From NCBI RefSeq assembly GCF_018390595.1, contig NZ_JAHBAV010000007.1:19340-83339 (forward strand): DNA of 64,000 bases, given 5' to 3'. Shown one piece after another: positions 17,195-25,992 of the stretch; within the stretch, counting starts at the first letter, position 1; each line of letters opens with the position of its first letter. The notes under the pieces are model-generated. The model worked only from the letters and a program-made list of their open reading frames with translations, did no database searches and had not been told where the DNA came from. The stretch comes from Dietzia massiliensis. GTDB lineage: Bacteria > Actinomycetota > Actinomycetes > Mycobacteriales > Mycobacteriaceae. The position numbers and the translations under genes are program-made.

Positions 17195-18853
17195 TCAGCG
17201 CGGTGCGATCGTCGTGACCTGGTAGTCGCCCGCGGCGTGGCGGGCGCGGATCCGGATCTTGTCGAACTTTCCGACGGTGGTCTGGGGGATGTGGTCGACG
17301 AACGCCCAGTGATCGGGGCGTTTCCACGGCTCGACGAGCCCGTCGAGCCCGTCCCACAGCGAGCGGGCGGTCGCGGTGGCGCCGGCCTTGAGGCGGACCA
17401 GCACGAGGGGCCGGTTGCCCCAGCGTTCGTCCGGCACGCCGACGACCGCGACCTCCGCGACCCGGTCGTCCCGCAGCACCGCGTGCTCGAGTTCGACGGT
17501 CGAGATCAGCTCTCCCCCGGAGGCGATGATGTCGTCGACCCGGTCGACCACGTCGAGGTAGCCCCTCGGCGAGATGGTGCCCACGTCGCCGGTGCGTAGC
17601 CACCCGTCGACGAACCGGTCGGACGCCTCGTCCCCGAGGTATCCGGCGGTGACCCACGGTCCGCGGATCTGGAGTTCGCCGGCGGACCACCCGTCGTTCG
17701 GCTGCACCCGGTCGCCGTCGACGAGGCGGGCCTGGACGCCGGCGGGGAACCTGCCCTGGCCGAGCATCTGTGCGCGTCGGTAGGTGGCCGACGAGTGCGG
17801 ATCCGGGCGGGCGAACGTGGCGATCGGGCTGGATTCGGTGAGGCCGTAGGCCTGCATGATCGTGACGCCGTGGCGCTTGACGAACGCGTCGAACAGCGCC
17901 TCGGGCACGGGGGAACCGCCGACGAGGACCTCGCTGAGGTGGCCGACCTGCTGGGGGTTCGTCTCGAGGCGTTGGAGGAGACGTTGGAGAGTGGCGGGTG
18001 TGGTCGCCATCTTGTTGGGTCGGTAGGTGCCGAGGAGTCCGGCGACGTCGGCGCCGGTGCTCATCACCTTTCCCGGGCGCGGCCTGGCGGTGATGACGCC
18101 CGCGCCGGACATGAACGCCGCGTAGGGGAGTCCCCACGACATGACGTGGTACATGGGGATGGTGGTCAGGACGGTGTCGCCGCTGCGCAGCGCCGCGCTC
18201 TCGGCCATGCACATCTGCATGGAGTGGAGCCAGATGGACCGGTGGGTGTAGGCGACGCCCTTGGAGGCGCCGGTGGTGCCCGACGTGTAGGCGATGGCCG
18301 CCGCGGAGCGCTCGTCGAGTTCGGGCCACGGGTAGGTGGTGGGTTGCCCGTCGAGGAGGGCCTCGAGGGCGTGGACCTCGGCGCGCAGGTCACCGGGGGC
18401 GGAGGTGACGGTGGCGTCGACGACGACGAGGTGGCGCAGCGTCTCGACCTGTGCGGCAACGGCGTACGCCGAGGGGAGCAGTTCGGGATCGACCAGGATC
18501 ACCTCGACCCGGTTGTCCCTCAGGGCGGAGAGGATGAAGTCCTGGGAACGGAGGATGTTCACGGGGAGTGCGACGGCGCCCATGGCCGGCAGCGCGAACA
18601 TGAACTCGACGACCTCCGTGCGGGCGCCGGAGAGGATGCCCACCACGTCGCCGGGGCGCACGTCGAGGCCGGCGAGCGCGTGTGCGGTGGCGGCGGCGCG
18701 GGAGGCGACGACGTCGAAGCGGACGGGCCGTGGCTCGAGGTCGCCGACGAATCCGGTGACGGTGGAACCGCCGTGTCGCTCGGCGGCGTGCTCGAGGATG
18801 CGGGAGACGAGCAACGGCGTGTCCGCCATGGTTCCGAACACGGTCACCTCCAC
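17195..18853 (-). CDS. long-chain-fatty-acid-CoA ligase (AMP-dependent synthetase), FadD-like
   Basis: A 552-residue ANL-superfamily enzyme that activates a carboxylic acid to acyl-CoA through an acyl-adenylate. The P-loop motif is AYTSGTTGASKGVAYTHRS. The later motifs are YGLTESSP, GWLRTGDVG, and the C-terminal lysine segment PQTTVGKFDKIRIR. It resembles medium/long-chain FadD (AlkK type) ligases; the substrate cannot be read from sequence. The GTG at 18853 has GGAGGG 8 nt upstream; an ATG 24 bases inside is the alternative. It sits alone on the minus strand between thrB and rho, which are neighbours in M. tuberculosis, so it interrupts a conserved order. Confidence 0.93.
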   Translation of the reverse strand: MEVTVFGTMADTPLLVSRILEHAAERHGGSTVTGFVGDLEPRPVRFDVVASRAAATAHALAGLDVRPGDVVGILSGARTEVVEFMFALPAMGAVALPVNILRSQDFILSALRDNRVEVILVDPELLPSAYAVAAQVETLRHLVVVDATVTSAPGDLRAEVHALEALLDGQPTTYPWPELDERSAAAIAYTSGTTGASKGVAYTHRSIWLHSMQMCMAESAALRSGDTVLTTIPMYHVMSWGLPYAAFMSGAGVITARPRPGKVMSTGADVAGLLGTYRPNKMATTPATLQRLLQRLETNPQQVGHLSEVLVGGSPVPEALFDAFVKRHGVTIMQAYGLTESSPIATFARPDPHSSATYRRAQMLGQGRFPAGVQARLVDGDRVQPNDGWSAGELQIRGPWVTAGYLGDEASDRFVDGWLRTGDVGTISPRGYLDVVDRVDDIIASGGELISTVELEHAVLRDDRVAEVAVVGVPDERWGNRPLVLVRLKAGATATARSLWDGLDGLVEPWKRPDHWAFVDHIPQTTVGKFDKIRIRARHAAGDYQVTTIAPR

Positions 18854-19278
18854 GTCGTGCGCCCTCCGGTGTGGTGTACGTTACCGGCCCGGGAGACCGC
18901 CCCTCACGCCGGTCGCGACCCGCGCGAGGGGGATGTGCGCGAGATCGGCATCCGGGTAGTATGCTGGTCCTCAGTCACGGGCGCCCGGTCGTCCCCGCGT
19001 CCCGAGTCATCCCACTTCCATTCCCGCCGCAGCAGGTCGGTATGGCGTGGGTCGGTCTCGGTCGGAGCGGCCGATCGGCGAGTGGCATACAGGGATCCCC
19101 CGCATCGGGCGGTTCTCCCCTCGCGTGGATCCCCCTCAGACGAAAGACCCGTGCCCGGCCATGGTGCCGGTGCGGAAGGCCCACGTGGCCACCCCGGGAC
19201 GCCGAGTCCGCTTCCCGGACACCTGCTCGATGCGAGGCGGAACACACCGCCCCGGCCCCGGGCCCAGAAAGGATCCTT
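18854..19278 (+). promoter_or_regulatory. divergent promoter region and long rho 5' leader
   Basis: This gene-free 425 bp lies between the FadD-like gene and rho. A minus-strand TAACGT (18878-18883) can serve the FadD-like gene. A plus-strand TAGTAT (18957-18962) is the best -10 box for rho and would give a leader of about 310 nt ending in AGAAAGGATC before GTG 19279. Parts of the leader (about 19090-19150) are C-rich and poor in stable stems, as expected of a Rho-loading region. Autoregulation of rho is known in other bacteria; here it is only inferred. No riboswitch fold was recognised. Confidence 0.45.
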
Positions 19279-21459
19279 GTGACCTCGACGGACACCACTT
19301 CCACCCCGCCCCAGGGTGCCGCGCTGTCGGCGATGCGACTGCCCGAGCTCAAGGCACTGGCGCAGCAGATGGGCCTCAAGGGCCTCTCGGGTAAGCGCAA
19401 AGGCGACCTCGTCGCGATGATCGAAGGCGCGCGAGGCGGCCGCCCCGCTCAGTCCGACGCGCCGCGCCGTGCCGAGACCCCGCGTCAGGCCGAGACCCCG
19501 CGCCGGGCAGAGACCCCGCGCCGGGCGGAGACCCCGCGCGAAGCCGAGGCGACGAGCCGGGCAGACGCACCGCAGCAGACGGACGCGCCCCGCCGCGCGG
19601 AGGAACAGGCGCGGTCCGAGTCTCCCTCGGCCGATGAATCGGCACCGTCGACCGGCGCGGGTCGCCGGGGACGCGGCAACCGCGCGGACAACGCGGGGGA
19701 GAAGGCGCGCAACGGCGCCGACGGCGGCGAGTCGGCACCGGCGGGCGACGAGGGCGGCTCCCAGGGCGACGGACGCGCCCAGGGCGACCGGTCGCGCCGC
19801 GAGGACGGCAGCCGCGGTGGTCAGCGGCAGGGGCGCGGTCAGCAGAACCGCGACCAGGACACCCGTGACCAGCAGGGCGGCCGCAGCGACCGCGGCAGCC
19901 AGGGCGGCCGGAACAACCAGGGTGGCCGCAACGACCAGAACGACCAGGGCGGCCGGAACAACCAGGGTGGTCGCAACGACCAGAACGATCAGGGCGGCCG
20001 GAACAACCAGGGTGGTCGCAACGACCAGGGTGGTCGCAGCGACCAGGGTGGTCGCAGCGACCAGGACGGTCAGAGCAACCGGAACGACCAGGGCGGCCAG
20101 GACGGCGGCGACAACGGCCCCCGTGGCGACGGCCAGAACCGCGACGACGATGGCGGCGGGGGCCGCGGTCGTCGTGGTCGCCGCCGTCGCGAGCGCAACC
20201 GTGGCGGCAACCGCCCGGCCGAGGGTGAGACCGAGGTGCGGGAGGACGACGTCCTCCAGCCGGTCGCGGGCATTCTCGACGTCCTCGACAACTACGCCTT
20301 TGTCCGCACCTCCGGATACCTCGCCGGCAACAACGACGTCTACGTGTCGATGAACATGATCCGTCGCTACGGGTTGCGTCGCGGTGACGCGATCACCGGC
20401 GCGGTCAAGATGCCCCGTGACGGGCAGTCCGACGGACAGTACGACGGTCCGGGCGGCGGCCAGGGTGGCGGCCGCGGTGGCGGACAGGGTGGCAAGAACC
20501 GGGCGAAGTTCAATCCGCTCGCCCGCATCGACACGGTCAACGGCGGCCCGGCGGACCAGGCCCGCCAGCGTCCGGAGTTCTCCAAGCTCACCCCGCTGTA
20601 CCCCAACCAGCGGCTGCGGCTCGAGACGGAGAAGAACATCATCTCCACCCGCGTGATCGACCTGATCATGCCGATCGGCAAGGGGCAGCGCGCCCTCATC
20701 GTGTCGCCGCCGAAGGCCGGTAAGACCACGATCCTGCAGAACATCGCCAACGCGATCGCCACGAACAATCCCGAATGCCACCTCATGGTCGTGCTCGTCG
20801 ACGAGCGACCGGAGGAGGTCACCGACATGCAGAGGTCGGTCAAGGGCGAGGTCATCGCCTCCACCTTCGACCGTCCGCCGTCAGACCACACCCAGGTCGC
20901 AGAGCTCGCGATCGAGCGTGCGAAGCGGCTGGTGGAGCTGGGCCAGGACGTGGTCGTCCTCCTCGACTCGATCACGCGTCTCGGTCGCGCCTACAACAAC
21001 TCGTCCCCGGCCTCGGGGCGCATCCTGTCCGGCGGTGTCGACTCGACCGCCCTGTACCCGCCCAAGCGGTTCCTCGGCGCGGCACGCAACATCGAGAACG
21101 GCGGGTCCCTGACAATCATCGCGACCGCGATGGTCGAGACCGGCTCGGCCGGTGACACCGTGATCTTCGAGGAGTTCAAGGGCACCGGCAACGCCGAGCT
21201 CAAGCTGGACCGTCGGATCGCCGAGCGCCGGGTCTTCCCCGCCGTCGACGTCGGCCCCTCGGGCACCCGCAAGGAGGAGCTGCTCATGAGCCCCGAGGAG
21301 GCGGGCATCATGCACAAGCTCCGCCGGGTGCTCTCGGGTCTGGACACCCACCAGGCCATCGACCTGCTCATGTCGCAGCTGCGCAAGACCAACACCAACT
21401 ACGAGTTCCTGTTGCAGGTGGCCAAGACGACGCCCACGCTGCCGCAGGACGAGGAGTGA
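19279..21459 (+). CDS. rho: transcription termination factor Rho
   Basis: A 726-residue hexameric RNA-dependent ATPase that terminates transcription. Residues about 10-50 are the Rho_N helical domain ([15 protein letters not shown]). About 265 disordered residues rich in Arg, Gly, Asn, Asp and Gln follow, much of it repetitive. The cold-shock RNA-binding domain starts near 320 ([17 protein letters not shown]) and carries a Gly-rich insertion near 385-405. Walker A is SPPKAGKTT and Walker B is [16 protein letters not shown]. Long Rho N-terminal extensions are typical of high-GC actinobacteria and help RNA binding. GTG 19279 has a good ribosome site; the frame is open further upstream but has no conserved sequence. 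Its stop codon overlaps prfA. Confidence 0.96.
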   Translation: MTSTDTTSTPPQGAALSAMRLPELKALAQQMGLKGLSGKRKGDLVAMIEGARGGRPAQSDAPRRAETPRQAETPRRAETPRRAETPREAEATSRADAPQQTDAPRRAEEQARSESPSADESAPSTGAGRRGRGNRADNAGEKARNGADGGESAPAGDEGGSQGDGRAQGDRSRREDGSRGGQRQGRGQQNRDQDTRDQQGGRSDRGSQGGRNNQGGRNDQNDQGGRNNQGGRNDQNDQGGRNNQGGRNDQGGRSDQGGRSDQDGQSNRNDQGGQDGGDNGPRGDGQNRDDDGGGGRGRRGRRRRERNRGGNRPAEGETEVREDDVLQPVAGILDVLDNYAFVRTSGYLAGNNDVYVSMNMIRRYGLRRGDAITGAVKMPRDGQSDGQYDGPGGGQGGGRGGGQGGKNRAKFNPLARIDTVNGGPADQARQRPEFSKLTPLYPNQRLRLETEKNIISTRVIDLIMPIGKGQRALIVSPPKAGKTTILQNIANAIATNNPECHLMVVLVDERPEEVTDMQRSVKGEVIASTFDRPPSDHTQVAELAIERAKRLVELGQDVVVLLDSITRLGRAYNNSSPASGRILSGGVDSTALYPPKRFLGAARNIENGGSLTIIATAMVETGSAGDTVIFEEFKGTGNAELKLDRRIAERRVFPAVDVGPSGTRKEELLMSPEEAGIMHKLRRVLSGLDTHQAIDLLMSQLRKTNTNYEFLLQVAKTTPTLPQDEE
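19460..19548 (+). repeat. 18-bp tandem repeats in rho encoding RRAETP units
   Basis: About five 18-bp units (GCCGAGACCCCGCGCCGG and variants) encode [18 protein letters not shown] and similar. They form part of the disordered Rho N-terminus. Confidence 0.85.
19893..20090 (+). repeat. Asn/Gly/Gln-rich tandem repeats in rho
   Basis: Related 15-bp modules (such as GACCAGGGTGGTCGCAAC) are arranged in larger 45-60 bp units encoding [14 protein letters not shown]. High similarity between units suggests recent expansion and probable length variation between strains. Confidence 0.85.
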
Positions 21460-22541
21460 CCCAGGGCGCGGGACGGTCGCCGTCCTCGATCGACGACGTC
21501 CTGTCCGAGTACGGGGGCCTCGAGGCGCAGCTGTCCGACCCGACGTTGCACGAGGACGCGGCCGCCGCGCGCCGGGTCGGCAAGCGGTTCGCCGAGTTGA
21601 CCCCGATCGTGCAGTGTCACCGCGCGCTGGTCTCGACGCGCGACGACGCCGCCGCGGCCCGCGAGCTCGCGGGGGACGACTCGTCGTTCGCCGAGGAAGC
21701 CGACCGTCTCGACGCCGAGGCCGCCGAGCTCGAGGCACGACTGGCGGACCTCCTCGCGCCCCGCGACCCGCACGACGCCGACGACGTGGTCATGGAGATC
21801 AAGTCCGGCGAAGGCGGTGAGGAGTCCGCGCTGTTCGCAGCCGACCTGGCGCGCATGTACACGCGGTACGCCGAGAAGCACGGGTGGATCGTCGAGGTCC
21901 TCGGCGTCACCGAGTCCGACCTCGGCGGCTACAAGGACGCATCGTTCTCCATCCGCTCCCGCCAGCCGTCCCGCGACGGGGTCTGGTCGCGACTGAAGTT
22001 CGAGGGCGGCGTGCACCGGGTGCAGCGGGTGCCCGTCACCGAGTCGCAGGGACGTGTCCACACCTCGGCCGCCGGGGTGCTGGTCTTCCCGGAGCCGGAG
22101 GACGTCGGCCCGGTGGAGATCGACGAGTCGGATCTGCGGATCGACGTCTACCGCTCGTCCGGCAAGGGCGGGCAGGGCGTCAACACCACGGACTCCGCGG
22201 TGCGCATCACCCATCTGCCCACCGGCACGGTCGTCACGTGTCAGAACGAGCGCAGCCAGTTGCAGAACAAGCAGCGCGCACTCCAGGTGCTCGCCGCGCG
22301 GCTGCAGGCCGCCGCGGAGGAGGCCGCCGGGGCGGAGGCGGCGGAGGGGCGGGCCAGCCAGGTCCGCACCGTCGACCGCTCGGAGCGCATCCGCACCTAC
22401 AACTACCCGGAGAACCGCATCGCCGACCACCGGGTCGGGTTCAAGGCCCACAATCTCGACGCCGTGCTGGACGGCGACCTCGACGCGGTGCTCGACGCGC
22501 TCGCCGCCGAGGAGCGCCGTCGCCGCATGGAACAGGCCTAG
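21456..22541 (+). CDS. prfA: peptide chain release factor 1
   Basis: A 361-residue class I release factor that reads UAG and UAA. The catalytic GGQ motif is in [17 protein letters not shown] (about residue 233). The stop-codon recognition tripeptide PVT is in [14 protein letters not shown], which is the RF1 form and not the SPF of RF2. The GTG overlaps the rho stop codon (GTGA). In M. tuberculosis rpmE lies between rho and prfA; it is absent here. Confidence 0.96.
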   Translation: MTQGAGRSPSSIDDVLSEYGGLEAQLSDPTLHEDAAAARRVGKRFAELTPIVQCHRALVSTRDDAAAARELAGDDSSFAEEADRLDAEAAELEARLADLLAPRDPHDADDVVMEIKSGEGGEESALFAADLARMYTRYAEKHGWIVEVLGVTESDLGGYKDASFSIRSRQPSRDGVWSRLKFEGGVHRVQRVPVTESQGRVHTSAAGVLVFPEPEDVGPVEIDESDLRIDVYRSSGKGGQGVNTTDSAVRITHLPTGTVVTCQNERSQLQNKQRALQVLAARLQAAAEEAAGAEAAEGRASQVRTVDRSERIRTYNYPENRIADHRVGFKAHNLDAVLDGDLDAVLDALAAEERRRRMEQA

Positions 22542-22564
22542 CCCCGTGGAAGGCGGCTGACGTC

Positions 22565-23533
22565 GTGGATCCCCGCCCCGCCCCGGCCGCCGAGGTGGTG
22601 CGCTCGGCGACCCGGACGCTGCAGGCGGCCGGTGTCGACTCCGCGCACGCCGAGGCACAGCTCATCTGCGCCCACGTCCTCGGCATCGATCGCGGCCGAC
22701 TCATGATCGCCGACGACCTCGACGCCACGGCGGTGGCCGAGGTCGAGCGCATCGTCGCCGCCCGTGCGCGAGACCGGACGCCCCTGCAGTACCTGCTGGG
22801 CCGCGCGGCCTCGGGTCGGCTCGACCTGGCCGTCGGGCCCGGCGTGTTCATCCCGCGCCCGGAGACCGAACTGCTCGTCGAGTGGACCCTCGCCGCCCTG
22901 CCCGCGCCCACGCCCGAACCCGGACCGGTGGTGGTGGACCTGTGCGCCGGCAGCGGCACGATCGCGTTGGAGATCGCCCACGCCCGGCCGGACGCCCGCG
23001 TGCACGCCGTCGAACTGCACGACGCGGCCCTCGAGTGGCTCCGCCGCAACGCGGACGAGCGGGCGGCGGCGGGGGACGCCCCGGTCGAGGTCCACCGCGC
23101 CGACGCCACCGATATCGAGACCCTCGCGCACCTGCGGGGCCGGGTCGCGGCCGTCGTGTCCAACCCGCCGTACATCCCCGTGACCGACGACCTACCCGCC
23201 GAGGTCCTCGCGCACGAGCCGGCCACCGCGCTGTTCGGGGGAGGGGACGGCCTCGTCGTCGTCGTCCCCCTCGTCGACCTCGCGGCAGCGCTCCTCGCGC
23301 CCGGCGGCCTCCTCGCCGTCGAGCACGACGACACGACCGGCGACGCGGTCGCCGCGGTGGTCTCCGCGCAGGGGGGTTTCGGTACCGTGGAGCAGCACAC
23401 CGACCTCGCCGGTCGGCCGCGGTTCGTCACCGCGAGGCGACTCGACGCGCGCCGCGGCGCCGTCGGCGACCACAGTGGCAACAACGACGACGACGAGGTC
23501 GTCACGAGCGCCCGGAAGGGGACCACCCGGTGA
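22565..23533 (+). CDS. prmC: release factor glutamine methyltransferase
   Basis: A 322-residue SAM-dependent enzyme that methylates the GGQ glutamine of release factors, matching the neighbouring prfA. The SAM motif is VVDLCAGSGTIALEIA and the catalytic motif is SNPPYIPV. The N-terminal helical domain binds the release factor. GTG 22565 has GGAAGG upstream. The last 35 residues are a poorly conserved acidic tail. It overlaps tsaC by 4 nt (GTGA). Confidence 0.95.
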   Translation: MDPRPAPAAEVVRSATRTLQAAGVDSAHAEAQLICAHVLGIDRGRLMIADDLDATAVAEVERIVAARARDRTPLQYLLGRAASGRLDLAVGPGVFIPRPETELLVEWTLAALPAPTPEPGPVVVDLCAGSGTIALEIAHARPDARVHAVELHDAALEWLRRNADERAAAGDAPVEVHRADATDIETLAHLRGRVAAVVSNPPYIPVTDDLPAEVLAHEPATALFGGGDGLVVVVPLVDLAAALLAPGGLLAVEHDDTTGDAVAAVVSAQGGFGTVEQHTDLAGRPRFVTARRLDARRGAVGDHSGNNDDDEVVTSARKGTTR

Positions 23534-24183
23534 CCATCACCTACGACTGCACCGAGGACACCGGCCGCGAGGTCGGCCTCAGCTCCGCGGCCGGCGCCCT
23601 GCGCGCGGGCAGGCTGGTCGTCACCCCCACCGACACGCTCTACGGCATCGCCGCCGACGCCTTCGACCCCGACGCCGTCAACCTGCTGCTGTCGGCCAAG
23701 CACCGCGGCCCCGACATGCCCGTCCCCGTCCTGGTCGGATCGTGGGAGACCATCGACGGCCTCGTCGTGAGCACGCCCGCCCCCGCCCGCGACCTCATCC
23801 GCGCCTTCTGGCCCGGCGGGCTGAGCCTCATCGTCCACCAGGCGCCGTCGCTGAACTGGAACCTGGGGCACACCCGCGGCACCGTCATGCTGCGCATGCC
23901 GCTGCATCCGGTGGCCATCGAGCTCCTCCGGGAGGTCGGCCCGCTCGCGGTGTCCAGCGCCAACGTCTCCGGACAGCCGCCGGCGACGACCGTCGCCCAG
24001 GCGCGCGAGCAGCTCGGCGACTCGGTCGCCGTGTACCTCGACGGCGGTCCCTGCGCGATCGGGGCCCCGTCGACGATCGTCGACCTCACCGGGGCCGCCC
24101 CGCGCATCGTGCGTGAGGGAGCGGTGACCGCCGAGCGCGTCGGAGAGGTCCTCGGCATCGACCCCGCGGCCCTGCGCGGCTGA
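23530..24183 (+). CDS. threonylcarbamoyl-AMP synthase (Sua5/YrdC/TsaC family)
   Basis: A 217-residue YrdC-domain enzyme that makes threonylcarbamoyl-AMP from threonine, bicarbonate and ATP, the first step of tRNA t6A37 synthesis. Motifs are VVTPTDTLYGIAADAF, KHRGPDMPVPVLV and SSANVSGQPPATT. It has only the YrdC domain, without the C-terminal Sua5 domain, so it is the TsaC-length form. The start overlaps the prmC stop codon, and wecA begins 3 nt after its stop codon. Confidence 0.94.
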   Translation: MTITYDCTEDTGREVGLSSAAGALRAGRLVVTPTDTLYGIAADAFDPDAVNLLLSAKHRGPDMPVPVLVGSWETIDGLVVSTPAPARDLIRAFWPGGLSLIVHQAPSLNWNLGHTRGTVMLRMPLHPVAIELLREVGPLAVSSANVSGQPPATTVAQAREQLGDSVAVYLDGGPCAIGAPSTIVDLTGAAPRIVREGAVTAERVGEVLGIDPAALRG

Positions 24184-24186
24184 GCT

Positions 24187-25347
24187 GTGGGCATCGGGAT
24201 CCCGTTCCGGGAGCTCCTGCTCATCGGTGTCGCCGCCGGCCTCGTCACCTTCGTCGTGACCGGGCTGGTCAGGGGAGTGGCGCCCGCGATCGGCGGACTC
24301 GCGTACCCGCGTGAGCGAGACGTGCACGTCGTGCCCACACCCCGGCTCGGCGGGGTCGGCGTCTTCACCGGGATGCTCGTCGCCGTCTACCTCGCCGCCC
24401 AGCTCCCCGCCCTCAACAGGGCGTTCCCGCCCTTCGCGCCCGACGTCGAGGCCACCATCATCGCCGGAGGCGTGATCGTCCTGGTGGGGATCGTCGACGA
24501 CATCCTCGGCCTCGGTGCCGTCACGAAGCTCGCCGGCCAGGCCGCCGCCGCCGGCGTCCTGGTCGCCATGGGCGTGTCGTGGACCCTCGTGTACCTGCCG
24601 TTCGGCGACGGCAACATCCTCGTCCTGGACCAGCTGCAGGCCGGGCTGCTCACCGTCGTGTTCACACTGGCGATCGTCAACGCGATGAACTTCGTCGACG
24701 GGCTCGACGGGCTCGCCGCCGGACTCGGCGCGATCGCCGCGCTCGCCATCTGCGTGTTCTCCGTGGGGATCATGCTCGACCAGGGCGGAACGGTAGGCGC
24801 CTATCCGCCGGCGCTCGTCACCGCCGTGCTCGCGGGCGCGCTCCTGGGCTTCCTTCCCCACAACTTCCAGCCCGCGCGCATCTTCATGGGCGACTCCGGG
24901 TCGATGCTCATCGGGTTGGTGCTCGCCGCGGCCTCCACCAGCGCGTCCGGGAAGATCTCGCAGAGCCTGTACGGGCCGCAGGAGATGATCGTGCTGCTCT
25001 CCCCGGTGATCGTCGTGGCCGCGGCGATGTTCGTCCCCGTCCTGGACCTCGTCATGGCGGTCGTCCGCCGCGTCGGGGCGGGGCGAAGCCCGTTCGCGCC
25101 CGACAAGATGCACCTCCACCACCGGCTCCTCGCGCTGGGGCACTCCCACCGCCGCGTCGCCCTCGTGATCTACGCGTGGGTCTCGCTCATCGCCTTCGGC
25201 GCCGTGGGCGCGACCATGCTGCCCACCGAGGTGATCGTGCCGCTCGTCGCCGCCGGTCTGCTCTCCGTGCTGGCCGCGACCCTGGTGCCGCGCCTCCGCA
25301 GCTCCCGGGCGCAACATCACTCGGGAGGCAAGACCGCGTCCCGCTAG
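24187..25347 (+). CDS. wecA: undecaprenyl/decaprenyl-phosphate GlcNAc-1-phosphate transferase (WecA/Rfe)
   Basis: A 386-residue polytopic membrane protein of the PNPT family with about ten hydrophobic segments. Characteristic motifs are IVDDILGLG, NFVDGLDGLAAG, ARIFMGDSGSMLIG and the cytoplasmic HHRLLALGHSHRR. WecA transfers GlcNAc-1-phosphate to a polyprenyl phosphate. In mycobacteria the product starts the linker that joins arabinogalactan to peptidoglycan, and Rv1302 occupies this same place before the atp operon. The GTG is used as start. Confidence 0.93.
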   Translation: MGIGIPFRELLLIGVAAGLVTFVVTGLVRGVAPAIGGLAYPRERDVHVVPTPRLGGVGVFTGMLVAVYLAAQLPALNRAFPPFAPDVEATIIAGGVIVLVGIVDDILGLGAVTKLAGQAAAAGVLVAMGVSWTLVYLPFGDGNILVLDQLQAGLLTVVFTLAIVNAMNFVDGLDGLAAGLGAIAALAICVFSVGIMLDQGGTVGAYPPALVTAVLAGALLGFLPHNFQPARIFMGDSGSMLIGLVLAAASTSASGKISQSLYGPQEMIVLLSPVIVVAAAMFVPVLDLVMAVVRRVGAGRSPFAPDKMHLHHRLLALGHSHRRVALVIYAWVSLIAFGAVGATMLPTEVIVPLVAAGLLSVLAATLVPRLRSSRAQHHSGGKTASR

Positions 25348-25357
25348 GCTGCACCCC

Positions 25358-25804
25358 ATGACAGACACGCCCGCCCCCGCCGATCATCCCGCCGAGAGCC
25401 CGCACACCGCCGCGTTGCGCAAGGCGGTCCGGTTCGGTGTCCTGGCCCTGGCCGTGCTCGCCGTCGTCGGCGCGATCGTCTGGGCGCTCGTCGACGGTCT
25501 GCCCGGGTTGTGGGGCGCCCTGATGGGCGCCGGCATCGGCGGGGCGTTCGTCCTCACCACCGCGATCGTCGTCATCGCCACAGCGCGCTCGGCGCCCCAG
25601 ACGACCGCGGCGGTCGTGCTGGGCACGTGGCTCCTCAAGCTCGTCGTGGCGATGGGTCTGGTCGCCGCACTCGCACAGTTCGACTTCTATTCGCACACGG
25701 CCTTCGGCGTGACGATCATCGTCGCGCTGGTCGTGGTGCTGGCGGGGGAGACGTGGGCCGTGCTCAAGGCCCGGACGCCGTACGTCGAACCCACCGTCCC
25801 CTGA
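25358..25804 (+). CDS. AtpI-like membrane protein of the ATP synthase operon
   Basis: A 148-residue protein with four hydrophobic segments (for example GVLALAVLAVVGAIVWALV and TIIVALVVVLAGETWAVL). Size, topology and position 5' of atpB match Rv1303 of M. tuberculosis, an AtpI-like protein thought to help assemble the c-ring. Sequence conservation is low, so function rests on position. It starts 10 nt after wecA. A 188-bp gap with a possible -10 box TACTCT (25842-25847) follows before atpB. Confidence 0.8.
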   Translation: MTDTPAPADHPAESPHTAALRKAVRFGVLALAVLAVVGAIVWALVDGLPGLWGALMGAGIGGAFVLTTAIVVIATARSAPQTTAAVVLGTWLLKLVVAMGLVAALAQFDFYSHTAFGVTIIVALVVVLAGETWAVLKARTPYVEPTVP

Positions 25805-25992
25805 GGGGTGCCCCTGCCATCACGGACCGAGACCGGGGTGTTACTCTTTACGACGGTGAGACGAGCACGTCACCGGGCTGCCACGTGGCCTGACGACGTT
25901 CGCGCGCTGACCCGATCCGGCCGCGAACTCCGGGCCGCTCACACCGAACGCGCTGGGGCGCCCGTCGCCCGACACGACCAGGGGAGAACACA

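Noticed and set aside
18871..19278. In-frame N-terminal extension of rho
   Set aside because: No conserved sequence, and it overlaps the divergent promoter region. GTG 19279 has a Shine-Dalgarno site and starts the Rho_N domain.
22441..25368. A very long open frame on the minus strand (about 975 codons) across prfA-prmC-tsaC-wecA
   Set aside because: It is antisense to four well-identified genes. Its translation is His/Asp/Arg-rich without domains, as expected of the complementary frame in GC-rich DNA.
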